A stretch of 64,000 nt of DNA from NCBI GenBank assembly GCA_030077755.1, contig JAQJZZ010000008.1, positions 2,294,001 through 2,358,000 of the forward strand, written 5' to 3'. Both the position numbers and the translations under genes were made by a program. The notes below the pieces were generated by a model. That model had not been told where the DNA came from. It searched no databases and saw only the letters and a program-made list of their open reading frames with translations. Below, piece after piece: positions 23,101-35,417 of the stretch (positions are counted from its first letter, which is position 1; each line of letters opens with the position of its first letter). This DNA is from Filosporella fistucella (taxonomy: Eukaryota > Ascomycota > Leotiomycetes > Helotiales).

Positions 23101-25449
23101 TCAACAGCCTTTATTTCTGTGCCAAAGTTGACCAAGAGCTGTGCATTTCCGTCATTATTGAATTGGCTCTCTCCTTTCTGATTTGTTGTGGGTGTTCTAG
23201 TCGATTTAGTGCTCGAGAACAAAACCAGATCGGCATTTTGAAGTGTTCCTAGAACGATGACCCAAGCTGAATCGAGTGTAGGACCAAGGGCAATTCCTAG
23301 GTTCAGGAGAGCACGAAGACAGAGCAAGTTCCGAGTATTGAGAGAAGAAGCAGCGCCATCAACAGAAGACTGTCTAGCACGTTCAGCCAGCGAACCATGC
23401 CCGACCAAACTTTCCACGCTTAGGAGACCCTTCGCGTTTTGAAACATACTTTGTTTCTCCGTTGTTGGCGTCGGTGGCGGTGGAGTAGCTGGCGTGTTTG
23501 CTGTGAGAAGGTTTGGAGGCACTGCTGCTTTGCCTAGAGTTGTCAAGAACGCATCCCTAGGTGTTGCCAGTCGTAAGAGTCCAGCAACATGTGTAAACTT
23601 CTGAAACGATCTTACCAGACCGTGGTAGTATTCTGTGTCTAGAGCAGCGTATAGAAATGTCGAACACGTCGCAAGTATGGCAGGCCAGCAATCGTCAACA
23701 ATCCCAGCACATATTTTTACCTCATCGAAAAGCGGATGGCTCTCTAAACTCAACGGATTGACAGGAACGGGGTTCTTTTTGATTGATGTGCGCCGTTCAA
23801 TTTTCCCCTTGCCATCTGGCGTGCCAGGCGCTGAATCGGAGTCCTTAGAGTCCATCTCGGATTGTCTCCCTCTCTTCCGAGGTCTGTCAGGTACAGTCAA
23901 TGGAAGTATGAACTTTGCTAGCCCTTCCGAAAATCCACTGATGCATGCTAGAGTAATGCTGTAGATATATGACTCCGGTATTGAAGGTGGATCTGTTTTG
24001 TCTAATTGATCGATACATGGTACTCGCATTGTACTCCATTGTGAGCTGATTCCAGAAGCGGGTTCACTCGGACCAACAGAGCTGCCTATGATTCCTGCAA
24101 CGCCGCTGGCTTCAAGCATTGCTTGATCCGTACCTCCACCCCCTGTGCTCGCTACAGGTATTGTCGATTGAGGTCCTAGGCCGATGACTGATGGTTTTTC
24201 TGTACTCAATCTTACAAATGCGGCTACTAAGTCTCGAAGGATTGATTTTCTGGCCTCTTGTGCATCATACATGGTATAGATACGCCTGATGAGCGCCGCA
24301 TCAGCGAAAACACCTCTCAAGGCTTCCATACACAAAGACCGCTTCCACAAGGCCGTGTCATGGTCAAGCATATGCGTAATGAGACCTAATGCCATTTCTC
24401 CCTCGCTTGTAAGAATGCTAAGATGGTTTCTGAGCAGGGTGTAAAGAACCCGAACTATCCTAACAGTGACAGCAAAATTCAACTTTTCCGACAGAGAGCT
24501 AATGATGAACGGCATAACCCTCACTCGAAGGATGTTGGCCTGCTCCGGGTGGTTCAAAAATATTTGGGCATGATTTGTCAGAACGGACTCGATCAATTCG
24601 AGACCAAATGTCTGCTGCAGGCCAGCAGATTTCAGAAATTGCGGCCTTTGAGACTCAGTGAGCAGGCAAAGATCATTGAAGACCCTATAAGCATCAAGAG
24701 CTGCCGCTCGAAGTTGAATTGTCCCATCCTCAATAGGGGCCTCGCCCACGGTGGGGACTTCAAGGGCGATCTCTGTTCTAATATTAGTGCAAGTTTATAG
24801 AACTTGTCGCCAAACGTACTGTCTTCAGCAACAACCTTGTCAAATACCGACACCACCAGTTGTTGTAACGTTGCGGCTGAAGTATTGTTTACAATCCCAT
24901 TCTTACTCGCCTGTAGAATCGTGCAAATGTTCAGAGCAGCAGCCAACAAATCCCCTTTCAGTTCATCTGCATAATTCTGTAGTAAAGAAGGTAATGCTTG
25001 GAGAATCTTGAGTTGGACATCTAACCCTGCCGAAGTAGCTTCTCGGAATGCTTCAAGCACCTCTCTTAATCTACTTCTGGGGAGAGCACGTGCAACAACA
25101 AGCCTTTGCAAGCAAACGATTGCAATCCCCGTGAATTTCGCATTCTTGGTGCTACAGGCAACCAGAAAAGGTGTCACGAAATTGGGACGTTGAGTAAGAT
25201 CTGATATGTTAGAATAGCTGAACTTTTAAAATGAATGAAAACTTACCAGCAGCTATCTGAGTTTCTGAAGTGGATCGTAGCCCCTTTAGCTCTTCAAGAG
25301 ACTTTTCGGCAGCCTTGTGATCTTAGCCAAGCTCGCTGGAAACAAGGAGATGGGTACGTAAGCTCACTCACATTTCTGAGATCGGTATGTTTCCTCTTGC
25401 TCTCCTGTATAAGATTTCCCAGCTCTGAAGCCAGTATCTGAGCCGTCAT
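20125..25449 (-). CDS. MON2: MON2/YSL2 endosome-Golgi trafficking scaffold (Sec7-related, no GEF domain)
   Basis: MON2 is a large HEAT-like scaffold related to BIG/GBF ARF-GEFs that works with DOP1 and NEO1 in endosome-to-Golgi transport. Five exons, 25449-25372, 25313-25247, 25200-24820, 24772-21968 and 21914-20125, give 1706 residues. The N-terminus carries the DCB-like region (RPNFVTPFLVACSTKNAKF) and HUS-type sequence (HMLDHDTALWKRSLCMEALRG); the catalytic Sec7 domain is absent, as expected. The C-terminal third holds the MON2 C-domain (ELITPALGSLVIPDKTRRMY). The third intron requires acceptor AACAG at 24773 rather than the nearer TTAG, the only choice that keeps the frame. The start ATG gives MTAQILASELGNLIQESKRK. 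It is divergent from MMS2. Confidence 0.94.
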
Positions 25450-25790
25450 GTTACCGATGTAGTTTACTCTGAATATCCATCATTTATTTGTGAAATTGAG
25501 AGGTGGAAGTGAGGCTCAAGCAATGCATTGACGAGACGAGGTGGCCTTGTGATGGGAACTTGCCGATGTTTGCCCGAGACAACCATTTCCAGACCGTCCT
25601 TTAGCGTTTGGTGCAAATACCCCTCCATCCGAAGCTTTGAAGTCACATTGAGACGATTTCTATCATTCACCGTTCAGAATTTGCAAAGAATTTCTTCGCT
25701 TAAGCGTCTACTTAAATTTATTATTTCCCAAAGAAGATTTCTCGTTCACTTACAGAAACAAACACCCCACCATCGATCTCGACTGGCAAG
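25450..25790. promoter_or_regulatory. Divergent promoter region between MON2 and MMS2
   Basis: 341 bases between two divergent start codons. It must serve both genes. No TATA box or named factor site was recognised; a pyrimidine-rich stretch lies just before the MMS2 start. Confidence 0.55.
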
Positions 25791-26432
25791 ATGGCAAAGG
25801 TACCCAGAAACTTTCGACTGTTGGAGGAGTTGGAAAAGGGAGAGAAAGGACTCGGTGCTGGTAGGTATACGCTGTAGGAATGCTGCTGGACCTGTGCTAA
25901 TACCCCTCGTGCTTCAGAGGCATGTTCCTACGGTCTTGCGGAGGGAGACGATCTGTTGATGTCCAACTGGAACGGCACGATTCTTGGCCCTCCACATGTA
26001 CGCATAACACATCAAATGAAAAGACATAGGTGGAAGCTGATTTGGGTCCGCAGAGTTCCCACGAGAACAGAATCTACTCCTTGAAGATGCACTGCGGTCC
26101 TGATTACCCAGACAAGCCACCAACCATACAATTCATCAACGTTGTCAATCTGCCCTGTGTAGATCCAAGAGATGGCAAGGTGGGTCCTCTGGTATGATAT
26201 AAAAAGGATTTGAGAATGCTAAGAATATACAGGTTGATCCAGCTAAGTTACCTTGCCTTGCCAACTGGCAACGAAACATGACTATGGAGACGGTTCTCAT
26301 TGAGCTCAGAAGGCAAGTTGCTCCCCGCGTCTTTCCATATTCATTCACAGCTAACATGCGATTTCCAGATACATGGCCCATCCCTCCAACAAAAAACTGC
26401 CTCAACCTCCAGAAAACACTACCTACAACTAG
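25791..26432 (+). CDS. MMS2: Ubiquitin-conjugating enzyme variant MMS2 (UEV)
   Basis: Catalytically inactive partner of UBC13; the pair builds K63-linked chains on PCNA in error-free post-replication repair. Five exons, 25791-25860, 25918-25997, 26054-26179, 26233-26312 and 26369-26432, encode 139 residues, the normal length. The UBC fold is complete: [41 protein letters not shown] and [20 protein letters not shown]. The active-site cysteine and HPN motif of true E2s are missing, as in all UEVs. The fourth intron (26313-26368) starts with GCAAGT instead of GT; only this GC-AG splice joins ELRR to [15 protein letters not shown] in frame. The frame is otherwise unbroken. It converges with the LYR-protein gene. 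Confidence 0.96.
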
Positions 26433-26701
26433 GTAAAACGCTTCTACAATACATGCCAGCAAATAAGCAGTTTGCTTGAGTGGACAATTGGTGGGGTAGT
26501 TGGTAGGCTGTCTTTTTGCTTGGGGGTTACGTTTTTCCGTTTGGTTGCATCAGCGCGGCGAAATAGGTTTTGCTACAGCAGCGGATTTGATGATTTGGAA
26601 TGGAATGATAAGCCAAACGAATAAGTGAAATGATATCGATGATCTTCAGAAATGTTGCAGACACAGGTCATGATGTGATATGTGACATTCTTGACAGGCT
26701 A

Positions 26702-27736
26702 TCAATCGGAAGCTTCGGTGTCTTTCCCAAGCTCTCTCTTCCTTTTCATCTTCTCATCATTCTTCAAACGTCGCCTCAGTCTCCTCTCCTTCTCCCACAA
26801 TTCCTTCTCTTCGTCCATGATCTTTATCATCTTCGTACCCGTCGTCCTCTCCCTTTGGTTCTCCTTAGTCAACATCAAGTTAAAGAATTGTTTTGCTGCC
26901 CTTGGGCCATCACCCCATCCACTCTCGTCCTCCTCCGCCGGGTCATATCTATCATCAAACCCCTTTAACAACCCTTCTCGCTCCATCCTCACATTCACAG
27001 TATCCTCCCACTTATCCTCCAATGCTCCAGTCTCATCCAAATAAGACATGTCGTTTATCCAATTAAACCGTTTCTGTTTCTGCTCGACCTTATCATTCAA
27101 AACGCGGTTCAAAAACGGACTCTGCGGTTTTTTAAAACGGAGAAAAGGCAGTGAAGAATTAGCCGTTGCGAGCTTAGGAACGCCACGCTTCCCGCTTAAC
27201 TCAGAAAGAGGTAAAGGCCGTATATCAAGGACTTTTGGGGCATCGAGGTAAGGCCAGACGCGTGGTTTGGGTGATCGAGGTGGAGGGCGGGGGCTCACTT
27301 CACGCGAATGGACGATGTCGGAGGCAAGCCTGCGCAGGAGACCGTGGACCTGCTTTAATGCAGTATCTGTTCCATCACCTGCTGCTCGAAGTAAAGATTC
27401 ACACTTTCAAAACAGTCAGTTTCCTTCGCTTGAGACCCGTGAAGCGCCAAACTCACTGCGTAGCCATCTTTCAGAGCTTGCAAAGTGAGTCTCTCACTCT
27501 GCAATTTCTTGTTCTGTTGAAACCGTCTGCGTATGAAATGTTTGATCGGGTTTATTCTCCCTAGGTCTGGGAGATTAGGTGGGAGGGAGATGCGAGGACA
27601 TTGTTCGAGGAGAGCTCTGTAGAGAGCAATACCTTTGGTCGGTCAGCTTTGAAAATTGCAGAAGAGGAAGGATAGACAGACATGCTATCCTATGTGGCCC
27701 AGAGTGGCGAGGAAAATATTGACCTGGTGCCGGCAT
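26702..27736 (-). CDS. LYR-motif mitochondrial protein (CUP1-like LYR family)
   Basis: Exons 27736-27682, 27632-27457 and 27403-26702 encode 310 residues. The LYR-type motif ALYRALLEQCPRISLPPNL appears right after the first intron (49 bp, donor GTCTGT), and the second intron (53 bp, acceptor GAAAG) keeps the phase into ESLLRAAGDGT. LYR proteins bind mitochondrial acyl-carrier protein and assist respiratory-chain or Fe-S assembly; the arrangement, with an N-terminal LYR domain and a long charged C-terminal region, resembles the fungal family described as 'LYR motif-containing protein Cup1-like'. The C-terminal part is Lys/Arg/Glu-rich and probably helical. Its specific client is unknown. Both donors and acceptors deviate slightly from consensus, so the 5' exons are less certain than the main exon. 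Confidence 0.8.
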
Positions 27737-28320
27737 TCATCTAATCGGTTGGGCTTATGGGCTACAATACAATACTACTCGAGAGCTCAACTTTTTCAAA
27801 CCAGGTCTTGTTCAAACTCGTATTCGTATTAAGCTCGTATAATTTCACGTGATACGTATAGCTGTAAGGTTTCATTGAAATAGAAGTGGTGATATGAAAC
27901 CGTTCACAACTCGAACCATGACTGTACACGGTTGATCACATGGTAAATAGTCAAGGAATTCATGACTAGTGGATGCGGAGTATGTAAGATGATCACTGAA
28001 AATGTTATTTCACGACTACAACACGTAAGATATTTCCAGGAAAATATCAATATCAGCAAGACAAAAGGAATAAATACAGATCTTGCAAGAGTGTCTCTTC
28101 GAGTGTTGTGAAATTTATATTCGCTAAAATCTAGGTATCTATGCTCGCTCAACTGCCAATCGCTATTGCTATGCCAAACTCCAGTGACCTGATTAAATTG
28201 ACTCCATTCAAGATGCGAAATCAAGTCTGAGCCCTCCGTCCAAGCTACGTATACATTCGTCTATATCCTTTCGCCTCGGGTTGGATCGTTAACCTCTATT
28301 CTAAAAAGGTGTGTTGTACC
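27737..28320. other. Intergenic, AT-rich, nothing recognised
   Basis: About 580 bases between two minus-strand genes. It should contain the promoter of the LYR gene and the 3' UTR of the next gene. No conserved ORF or repeat was seen. Confidence 0.5.
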
Positions 28321-30207
28321 TTAGAAGGCCCATTCTGGCGTCTCATCCTGGCTGAGATACCGGAGCTGTTCTGCTTGAAGACGAAGCAAAGCACGGGTCA
28401 ATTCCCGAATATGGAGTTTTTGAATGCAGTTTTCAGACTCGAAGGACTTTTTCCATTCAGACCACTCCATATGACTTTGGGACCGGTATTTCTCTTGCAT
28501 GAATTCCTGCAGCTCTCGTTGGTCACCTGGAGTTGGTAAATGTGGGGTTGAGGTGGGAGGAAGCCAATGTTCATGTGTCTCAAGGCATGGACAACGAGGT
28601 TCTTGTAATCTTCGTAAATACTCTAGCATATTCTGGGCTCGTTTTGATGGAGTGGACCCTCCGACTTGAGAATCTCCATTCGGTTCAGCTGACAATACTG
28701 GTAATGATGTTCCATCGACGGTACATTCCGTCCCCGAGGCATGCTTTTGATGATATGTGTTGTCGGCTTGTGTACGGCCAAGGTCCAGTCTTCTCATTGA
28801 GCTAACATTGGCGTCCTCAGACGTCTTCAACGGATGATTGCCGTGTGACTGGTCAAGAGGCGCGAGAGACCTTGCCGGTGCCTTTATTTCTGCCAGTCTT
28901 GGGTTTTTGGAGATTTCGGATTCAGAGTCCTTAGATACTAGACATTTGAAATGCTCTGTCGCTGTAGATCTTGTAATAGCAGCTTCCGTGTCTTCAAGGT
29001 GCCTTCCTTTGGGCGGCTGGCGACACCCGGCTGTTTGGGATTCGAAGTCCTCAACCATGCGCTCGTCTGTCCCGGTGCCTGACTGTGATTTCAAAGCTTT
29101 CACCTTGTCTATTTCTTTGTGGGATGATGATAGTGGATAATTTTGCTCTGGTTTAGACGGAACCCCTGAGGTCAAAGCCGATGAAAATTTCGGCCGCTTA
29201 TCAAGAGGCTCCGGCGAGCTCTGAACACCAGCATCACAATACACGATGTTGCCATGGGTGATCTCGTTCCGGTCTGCAGATGTTCCCGATACATGACAGT
29301 TTGGGTTTGCAGGTCCAAAATTCTCGGGCTTCGTGGCTTCGAGGCACTTGACGTATGCAAGTTCTGTTTGTTCTTTGGCTACGTGGGACATGTCGTTTTC
29401 TTCGCTCGATTGCGATTCTCGAGATATAGTCTCAACCTTCTTTTGTAGTCCGGTTGTTGGGGATTCGGGCCTTAGGTGCGAACACTTTACACAATCCACT
29501 TTCTTGTGAGTAGAACAGGGTGAGCCTCGGAGACCGTGAATCCAACGCATTATGCCACCGCATTCCAAATCTTCCGCATCTTCGAGCTTGCTTAACGACG
29601 AGGCGCTCAAAAACGATTGTGATCTGTTCGAGTGCTTCGGTTCGAACTGGGACATTTCAGCCTTTTCGGCTTCTTGGACGTTGCGGACGAGAGCGCAGGC
29701 GCGTTGTGTCTTTTCCACTGCAAGAGATCAGTACTCCACAGACAGAAAGCCACGCCCTACAATCGCACGATTGCGAACGACAAGCTTGAATACCGGAATA
29801 GCTTGGGACTTACGGTTCTGGCGTTTCAGATATTCCAATTCGGACCTATCTTGCGAAATACTTGCGGGTCGTGCCACATCGTATGTGTTCTGGAATGAAT
29901 CGACAGTGCCGTCATAATTCCTTGGGCGCGGAAAAGAGGCTCGCCTTGGTCCGATGACTTTCTTGACTGTAGTCTTTATTCCTTCGCTGAATGAACGTCG
30001 CATGCTGGGCAGTAAACTTCGTTCAGGTATATTGCTTTCATTTGTGGACTTGGAGGAGTTGATTGTAGGTATGCTTGGAAGAGGAGTAGACGACCGTCGT
30101 CGCCTATCGCCAAATGAGGCAACAATACGTTTATGGAGAGATGATTTGAAAAATTTCGACGGCCGTGTGTTTGCAGCATCGGATTTTGCTTTCGGAGCTG
30201 CTACCAT
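28321..30207 (-). CDS. Hypothetical basic/Ser-rich protein with a coiled C-terminus
   Basis: Not recognised. Exons 30207-29814 and 29717-28321 are joined over a 96-bp intron (GTAAGT...TTGCAG) to give 596 residues. The N-terminal ~110 residues are strongly basic (FKSSLHKRIVASFGDRRRRS, TTVKKVIGPRRASFPRPRN) and would suit nuclear or membrane-surface binding. A Cys/His-containing patch (CSTHKKVDCVKCSH) could be a small metal site. The middle is disordered, rich in Ser/Glu/Lys/Pro. The last ~100 residues are predicted helical and charged (RELTRALLRLQAEQLRYLSQ), compatible with a coiled coil. The start is the ATG giving MVAAPKAKSDAANT; an upstream in-frame extension is open but unlikely. It is probably a lineage-restricted regulatory or structural protein. 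Confidence 0.75.
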
Positions 30208-30490
30208 GACGAACCTGGAAGGCACGAAGGCCTCCTTATCTGATCTATAACACGGACCGGAGAACAGCCACAAAGTGTCGTTGCAGGGAGATTTCCTATT
30301 TATACGTTCGAGTAACGATGCAATGCAAATATTATCAATATCGCAGTCAACATATATTTGCCTTGATATTGTGCCAGAAATCTTTTGCATGCCAATGACA
30401 AACTTCAGAAAATTATTTGAATGGCAGAATTTTTTCTTTCGACATCAAGTAAGAGGTGAGGTAACTGGTCGGGTGCTATCCCACAAAAGT

Positions 30491-32910
30491 TTAGGACCCA
30501 GCTTTGACAGCGGCAATGATAGCAGCATTAACATCAGTTGGCCTGAAGCCAGGCGCTCGACCTAAGCACACTCCATGATCGAGAATTTCTATATCGCCTT
30601 AGTACCACACACAAATACAAACACTGAAACTAAACATACCATCAACCAGAAAATTTACATTTATCGTCACCAACCGCCTTTCTGGGTATGGTACATCATT
30701 CATCGGAGCCGATTGGCTTTCGGTCGTCTGGGATATCATTGTTGTGAAGATAGGATCCATATTGGTGCCCTCTTTGACATTGACATTGCTATCCCAATTC
30801 GCAAATCCCAGCGGAAATGGAAACGCTTTCGCTTCAGGCTTGTTGAAGTCATAGTTGCACGAGTAGCTGTGTTTTGCTGAAATTGGTTGGGGGCTCGGCG
30901 GTGTGCGTGGAGATATTGTCGAGACGCTCTCACTATTCCCTGGGCTACCAACCTCTGTCAATATCGACACGTCTATTTCGGCTGTGATAAAATCGGCCGA
31001 CGCTGGGATGTCCAGGCCATGGCCTCGAAGGTAACTCTCAACATCATTAGGGTCAAACCATTCGCCCTCAAATCCCGGAAAAGTGGATCTCAAATCGTCC
31101 TGCAGAAACTCCTGAGCTTTTGATATGGACGGAGAAAATGGTCCCATGGAATAACCAGTCTGCAATTTTGGCATGAGATTACCACTGAAATCAGATCCAT
31201 GCATAGGATAGAAAGTGCCTGATCCTCCCAAATGGAGGATTGGTACTCGCCAGTTTTGAAGAGAATCTTTGGAGGTCTTTTCCAGACAAGCTTTTAGTCT
31301 ATTTTTGATACTTTCTTTGGTCTCATACAAGAGGGAGAAACCGAAAACTTGCTTGAATCTCTTTGGCGGTGGGCTACCTGCCGTTATTAGCATGAAAGCT
31401 CGCTCAACCGCTGCTCTATGCAATCGCCTAGCAAATGAGAATTCTGTGTGCGCATGAGATTGGGGAAGTGGTGGTTGATATTGGGGGAAAAAATGTTGCG
31501 TGAAGTCTTCAGCCGGAGGAACCTGCACCTGGAATTGTTGAAGGTCCATAAAATCGAACGGAAAGCTGGCATTATCTGGCGTAGGTCGAGTGATGACCTG
31601 GAGATCTCCTTGGCGTGTCCGATGCTCATAGCCGTCGTGACTCAAATCCAGAGGTATTTCCTCGTTGGGGCTGTCCTCCTTTGATATTGAGTATCCTCCC
31701 CAGGGATTCACAGGCTCATCAACTTGCGGTGGTTCTTTCTGACCCCTCTTCGTAGCAGAACGGGAACCTTTGGTGCGACGAGCATTTTCCGGATCGGTTT
31801 GCTTTCCTTTTTCTTCGGGGAGGTTCTCCTCATGAGTTTCGTCATCGGTGGCACTTGCTTTTGCTAATGCGAGGAATCTCTCTGTAGTAGACTGAAGTTG
31901 ATGCCCAAATTCTGGTTCTCTTTGAAGAAGCCCTTTCCCAACAGCAAAATCATACAAACTGATAAAGATGTTGCTCATCTCCTCATTGGTTCCTCTGAGT
32001 TCCTGGACTTGCTTCTCCAAAGAAGTTATCGTAGTCTCTTTTCGATGACGGTAAGCCCTTTGAGCCATCCGTATCTGTGTCCGTCTCCTCTAATGACTGT
32101 CAGACCTGATCATATATATATATATATATATATTCACGTGATGAGGATATAGAAAACAGGAATATCATATCTTTCTCAAAAAAAGCAAATAAATGGGTTG
32201 GTATTGAAGCCACACCCACGTGGAATATCAAGGCCGAGGGATGTGGAGAAACTTACATCTGCTGCAGTCTCGTCTTTCGTGTCGACTCTTGGCCTTCCCC
32301 TCGCTTTCTTTCTGGCCTCCTCATCGTCATCAGCAACCGGTAGATCAATCTTGTGCTTTTTGGATCTTTTGGTCCGGCCCCCTTTTTCAAGCTCATCACT
32401 CTCAGTCCTAGCTCCCATGTCTGAGCGATCAGCGATGCCAAAAGGGAGGATGACATCTGATGAGTTTTTGCCTATTGCTCTGGCTTCTTGAGTGCTCATC
32501 AACAACCTCCCATCATCATAAGATTCAGCATTGAGAATGCCAAGGTTGTTCCCGTAGTTTTCAGAAATCTGAGTACCAACAGTATAAGACTGATTCATGT
32601 ATGGGTATTGCCTTCCCTGGTTTTGGTTGACTGTGAGAGTTTCCATGCTCCGACTCGGTGGCAGACTGTTGTAGCTACTGAGAATATCTGGCGCTCGTGA
32701 TGATATCACGTTTGCTCTTTGAGGGGGATGTTGGGAAGTGTCGTCCCTTTGCTTAATAATCAAACCTGTGGGCGAACGAATACCATCTCTAGCGGCGGGA
32801 CGTTCGTAGCTTGAATTAGATGTCGTCTCGGAAGAGTGTGTTTGCATGGCGGCGTGTGTGAGAATTGCTAGAGCATAGTCATCCGGCGGAAAGTTATATG
32901 AAGGCTCCAT
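30491..32910 (-). CDS. bZIP transcription factor (Yap-like basic region)
   Basis: Exons 32910-32257, 32089-30640 and 30588-30491 give 733 residues. The basic region is assembled across the first intron: KKARGRPRVDTKDETAAD joins RRRTQIRMAQRAYRHRKE, followed by a short leucine/isoleucine zipper (TITSLEKQVQEL) and a GTNEEMSNIFISLYDFAV helix typical of a fungal bZIP clade. The N-terminal ~190 residues are disordered, with a Lys-rich nuclear signal (RTKRSKKHKID). The third exon restores the C-terminal helix DHGVCLGRAPGFRPTDVNAA, which recurs in this clade. The first intron is 167 bp, long for this genome, and contains a 22-base AT repeat. Target genes are unknown. Confidence 0.88.
32112..32133. 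repeat. (AT)11 microsatellite in the first intron of the bZIP gene
   Basis: An uninterrupted AT dinucleotide run of 22 bases inside the 167-bp intron 32090-32256. It explains most of why this intron is longer than the 44-63 bp usual here. Confidence 0.95.
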
Positions 32911-34199
32911 GATGAGTGAACTCTTGCTGAGCTCAATCCTATATAGATATCAGGATGCTTTCCCTACGCCAAGACCGGGGATAGGATAGCCTCGTTGTCG
33001 ACTTGAATATCCCTATCCGGGACCCCGCCGTCATAGAATTATTTTCGAACTCCTTGTGGGCGCAAATTAATGGGCTTTGTCATTGACGGGGCTTTCACTG
33101 TGTGCAGCGAGTACCGGCATAGCAAAATTCAGGCCGAGGACGTTTCGTTATATTACTGATCAAAGCCGGTTGCAAGCTGAAGAGGGTTTGGAAATGAAGT
33201 GAGTGAAGTTCAGAAGGGCCACATCCCTGTCGCTTTTGCGGAGTTGTGATTAGTGATCCCAAATCCGCACGTTGCTTACTCATGGTCACACCGTGACCGC
33301 ACTCGCCAGTTCTAGGAAAGACTTGAACTTAAAAATAATACGGTATCAGAAAGCTGCTAGTCTGTTGGACGTAGCTTCTCACAGGGCTTTACGGCACATG
33401 CCTCTGTCTCATCGATTGTCGTTGTGGAGTATCGGGCTGTCAGGATATGGTGCCATTAGGCCTTCACCAAAACACCGAGACAGAAATCCCACCCTTGTAC
33501 TTCTTACTATATGGCTCGAGCAGGTCACAGTCATAGCTTGGATAGTCAATTGCCCATTATTTCCCCACTAGGGTCGACAGCCTATTACTCCTTATGAACA
33601 GCCTTGTGGAAAGGCGAAGTAGTCCGGATGGCAAGATAGGAGATTTTCTGCGTCATTGCAATCTTCGGCTCAGCCTCAGGGACGTTTCTCTCTTTAGTGA
33701 CAAAAACAACATCGTATAAATCACCGTCATGTCGAGCTCATTTGCAAATTTGATCAACCTTCCGTGTCTATCTCCTGAACACGCTTATTTTACAAAGCTC
33801 CTCAAACTTAGCTCCTAATGCTAACAGCACCCCTTGTGACGCCTTCCATAATGCAAGAAACCAGAGCAAGACACCTGATAAATGGGAAAAGAAACAAGCC
33901 ACATTGACAAGGAACAAAAGTCAGACCTTTCCAAGTCGTAACCGAACTAAAACAGACCTGACCATAGAAATTCTCGAACGCAACGAACGCAATAAACACC
34001 ACCCAGCCGAACATCAATAAGTTCCGCAATGCTTTTATGAAACCATTGTATAACCAGCTCCTAAAGGCTGGCAATTATTTTCCGAAATAGAGCCCGGGTA
34101 TCTTCTGTGTCTATGCAAAACCGAATATGAAAAGCCCTCGCGCATGTGCATCGTGAGAGCAGGTATCGGCATGTTATACAAGGAGTAGGCGATTTACCA
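32911..34199. other. Long intergenic region upstream of the bZIP gene
   Basis: About 1.3 kb between the bZIP start and the CAF40 stop. Short ORFs here (33272-33571 +, 33808-34074 -) show no family resemblance and I do not call them. It probably contains an extended bZIP promoter and leader. Confidence 0.5.
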
Positions 34200-35417
34200 T
34201 CAGATTCCCTGATGATGGTTGCCAGATTCGACGACATTATCGGAGAGATTGATCAAGAGTTGCGCGAGGCAACGTTTGGTAGCAGCATCGTCGCGGAGGA
34301 CGGATGAGAAGGTAGCGTCGCGAAGAGGTTCAGGAAGGCATTGTCGAAGAGCCTCGCGGGCACGGGCATTGTCACTGAGGCTATTTGGGGTTAACCTTGT
34401 CCGTTAAAATAATACGAAATTTACATACCGAAGAAAGCAGCGAACAACATGCTTGAGAAGTCTCGCGGTCTGCTGTTCGACAAGCTGCGATACCATATTG
34501 CTCAGCACAGTCCCCACTGCATAAAACCTTTCATATGTTGCGCAGATATAGTTCAAGCCATGGTCGTCCAGGAGTATCTTTTGAACAATGAAGATGGCAA
34601 CGGTCTTGCTAAGCTCTGAGCCGGTTTCCATGATACGGAGACACAAAGGGATGATTTCAGTCGTCAGAAGGAAGTTAATAACATCTGACGAATCGTTCTT
34701 CACAAGAGCCCCGATGACTCCCAAGGAAGTCAGTCGCAAATATTCGAAAGGTCTCGACTTCGAAGTCGTATTGAGGAATGGGTACAGGAAAAGGGGAATA
34801 TGCGCTACATGTGTTAGTTAATTCCAAATAACTGGACAGCACATGGGTACCATTCAAGAATAGTGCTCGAGTCTCGTTGTGAGAAGCAACGCACTGCAGG
34901 AGCGCTAGCGCATTGCAGACACGGTTCGAGGCTGCAGCCGTGAGTTGTGATGGGTTCAGAAGGGTGTAGACGGATATGATCTCTTGGAGAAGAGATGTCA
35001 TTACACCTGGATGGAATTAGATTCTTCTTATCTCTTCCTTGATTTCATAAACATACCAAATGAATGCCACAGTATCAAAGCAAGCTCCGGTACTTGCTCG
35101 CGCTTTTTACTAAGCTCGAGCAGAGCCGCCTCCCTAGTATCTTCATTAAGAAGATCAGCAATGAAGGCCAAAGTTCTCCTATTCTCCTCGCTGACATTGT
35201 CCATCATATTCGAATCCTGCCCATGGCCCGGGGCAATCGCAGTGACGGAAGTGTTGTGGCTAGCGGCGATGCGATTATAGTGTTGCTGCTGGGCCGCAGA
35301 AGCGGCGGCAGCGGCAGCTTGCTGAGCATGTTGATGATGGCTTTGTTGGTGCATCCATGCTGGCTCGTGTGGATTGTAGCTTTGCTGATGGGAGAAGACG
35401 TGTGCCCCTTGGAGCAT
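34200..35417 (-). CDS. CAF40: CCR4-NOT complex subunit CAF40/RCD1 (CNOT9)
   Basis: Armadillo-repeat subunit of the CCR4-NOT deadenylase complex. Exons 35417-35057, 35006-34851, 34804-34429 and 34380-34200 (introns 50, 46 and 48 bp) give 357 residues. The N-terminal ~50 residues are low-complexity, rich in Gln/His/Ala. The RCD1 core follows: [60 protein letters not shown] (across the second intron), [17 protein letters not shown] and [20 protein letters not shown]. The last intron joins CFLR to [17 protein letters not shown] choose ATG 35417 ([10 protein letters not shown]), the first ATG in frame; the frame stays open further 5', so a missing leading exon is possible. Confidence 0.94.

Noticed and set aside
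33808..34074. Hydrophobic 88-codon minus-strand ORF in the gap upstream of the bZIP gene
   Set aside because: Hydrophobic composition arises easily from AT-rich DNA; no homology or gene signals were found.
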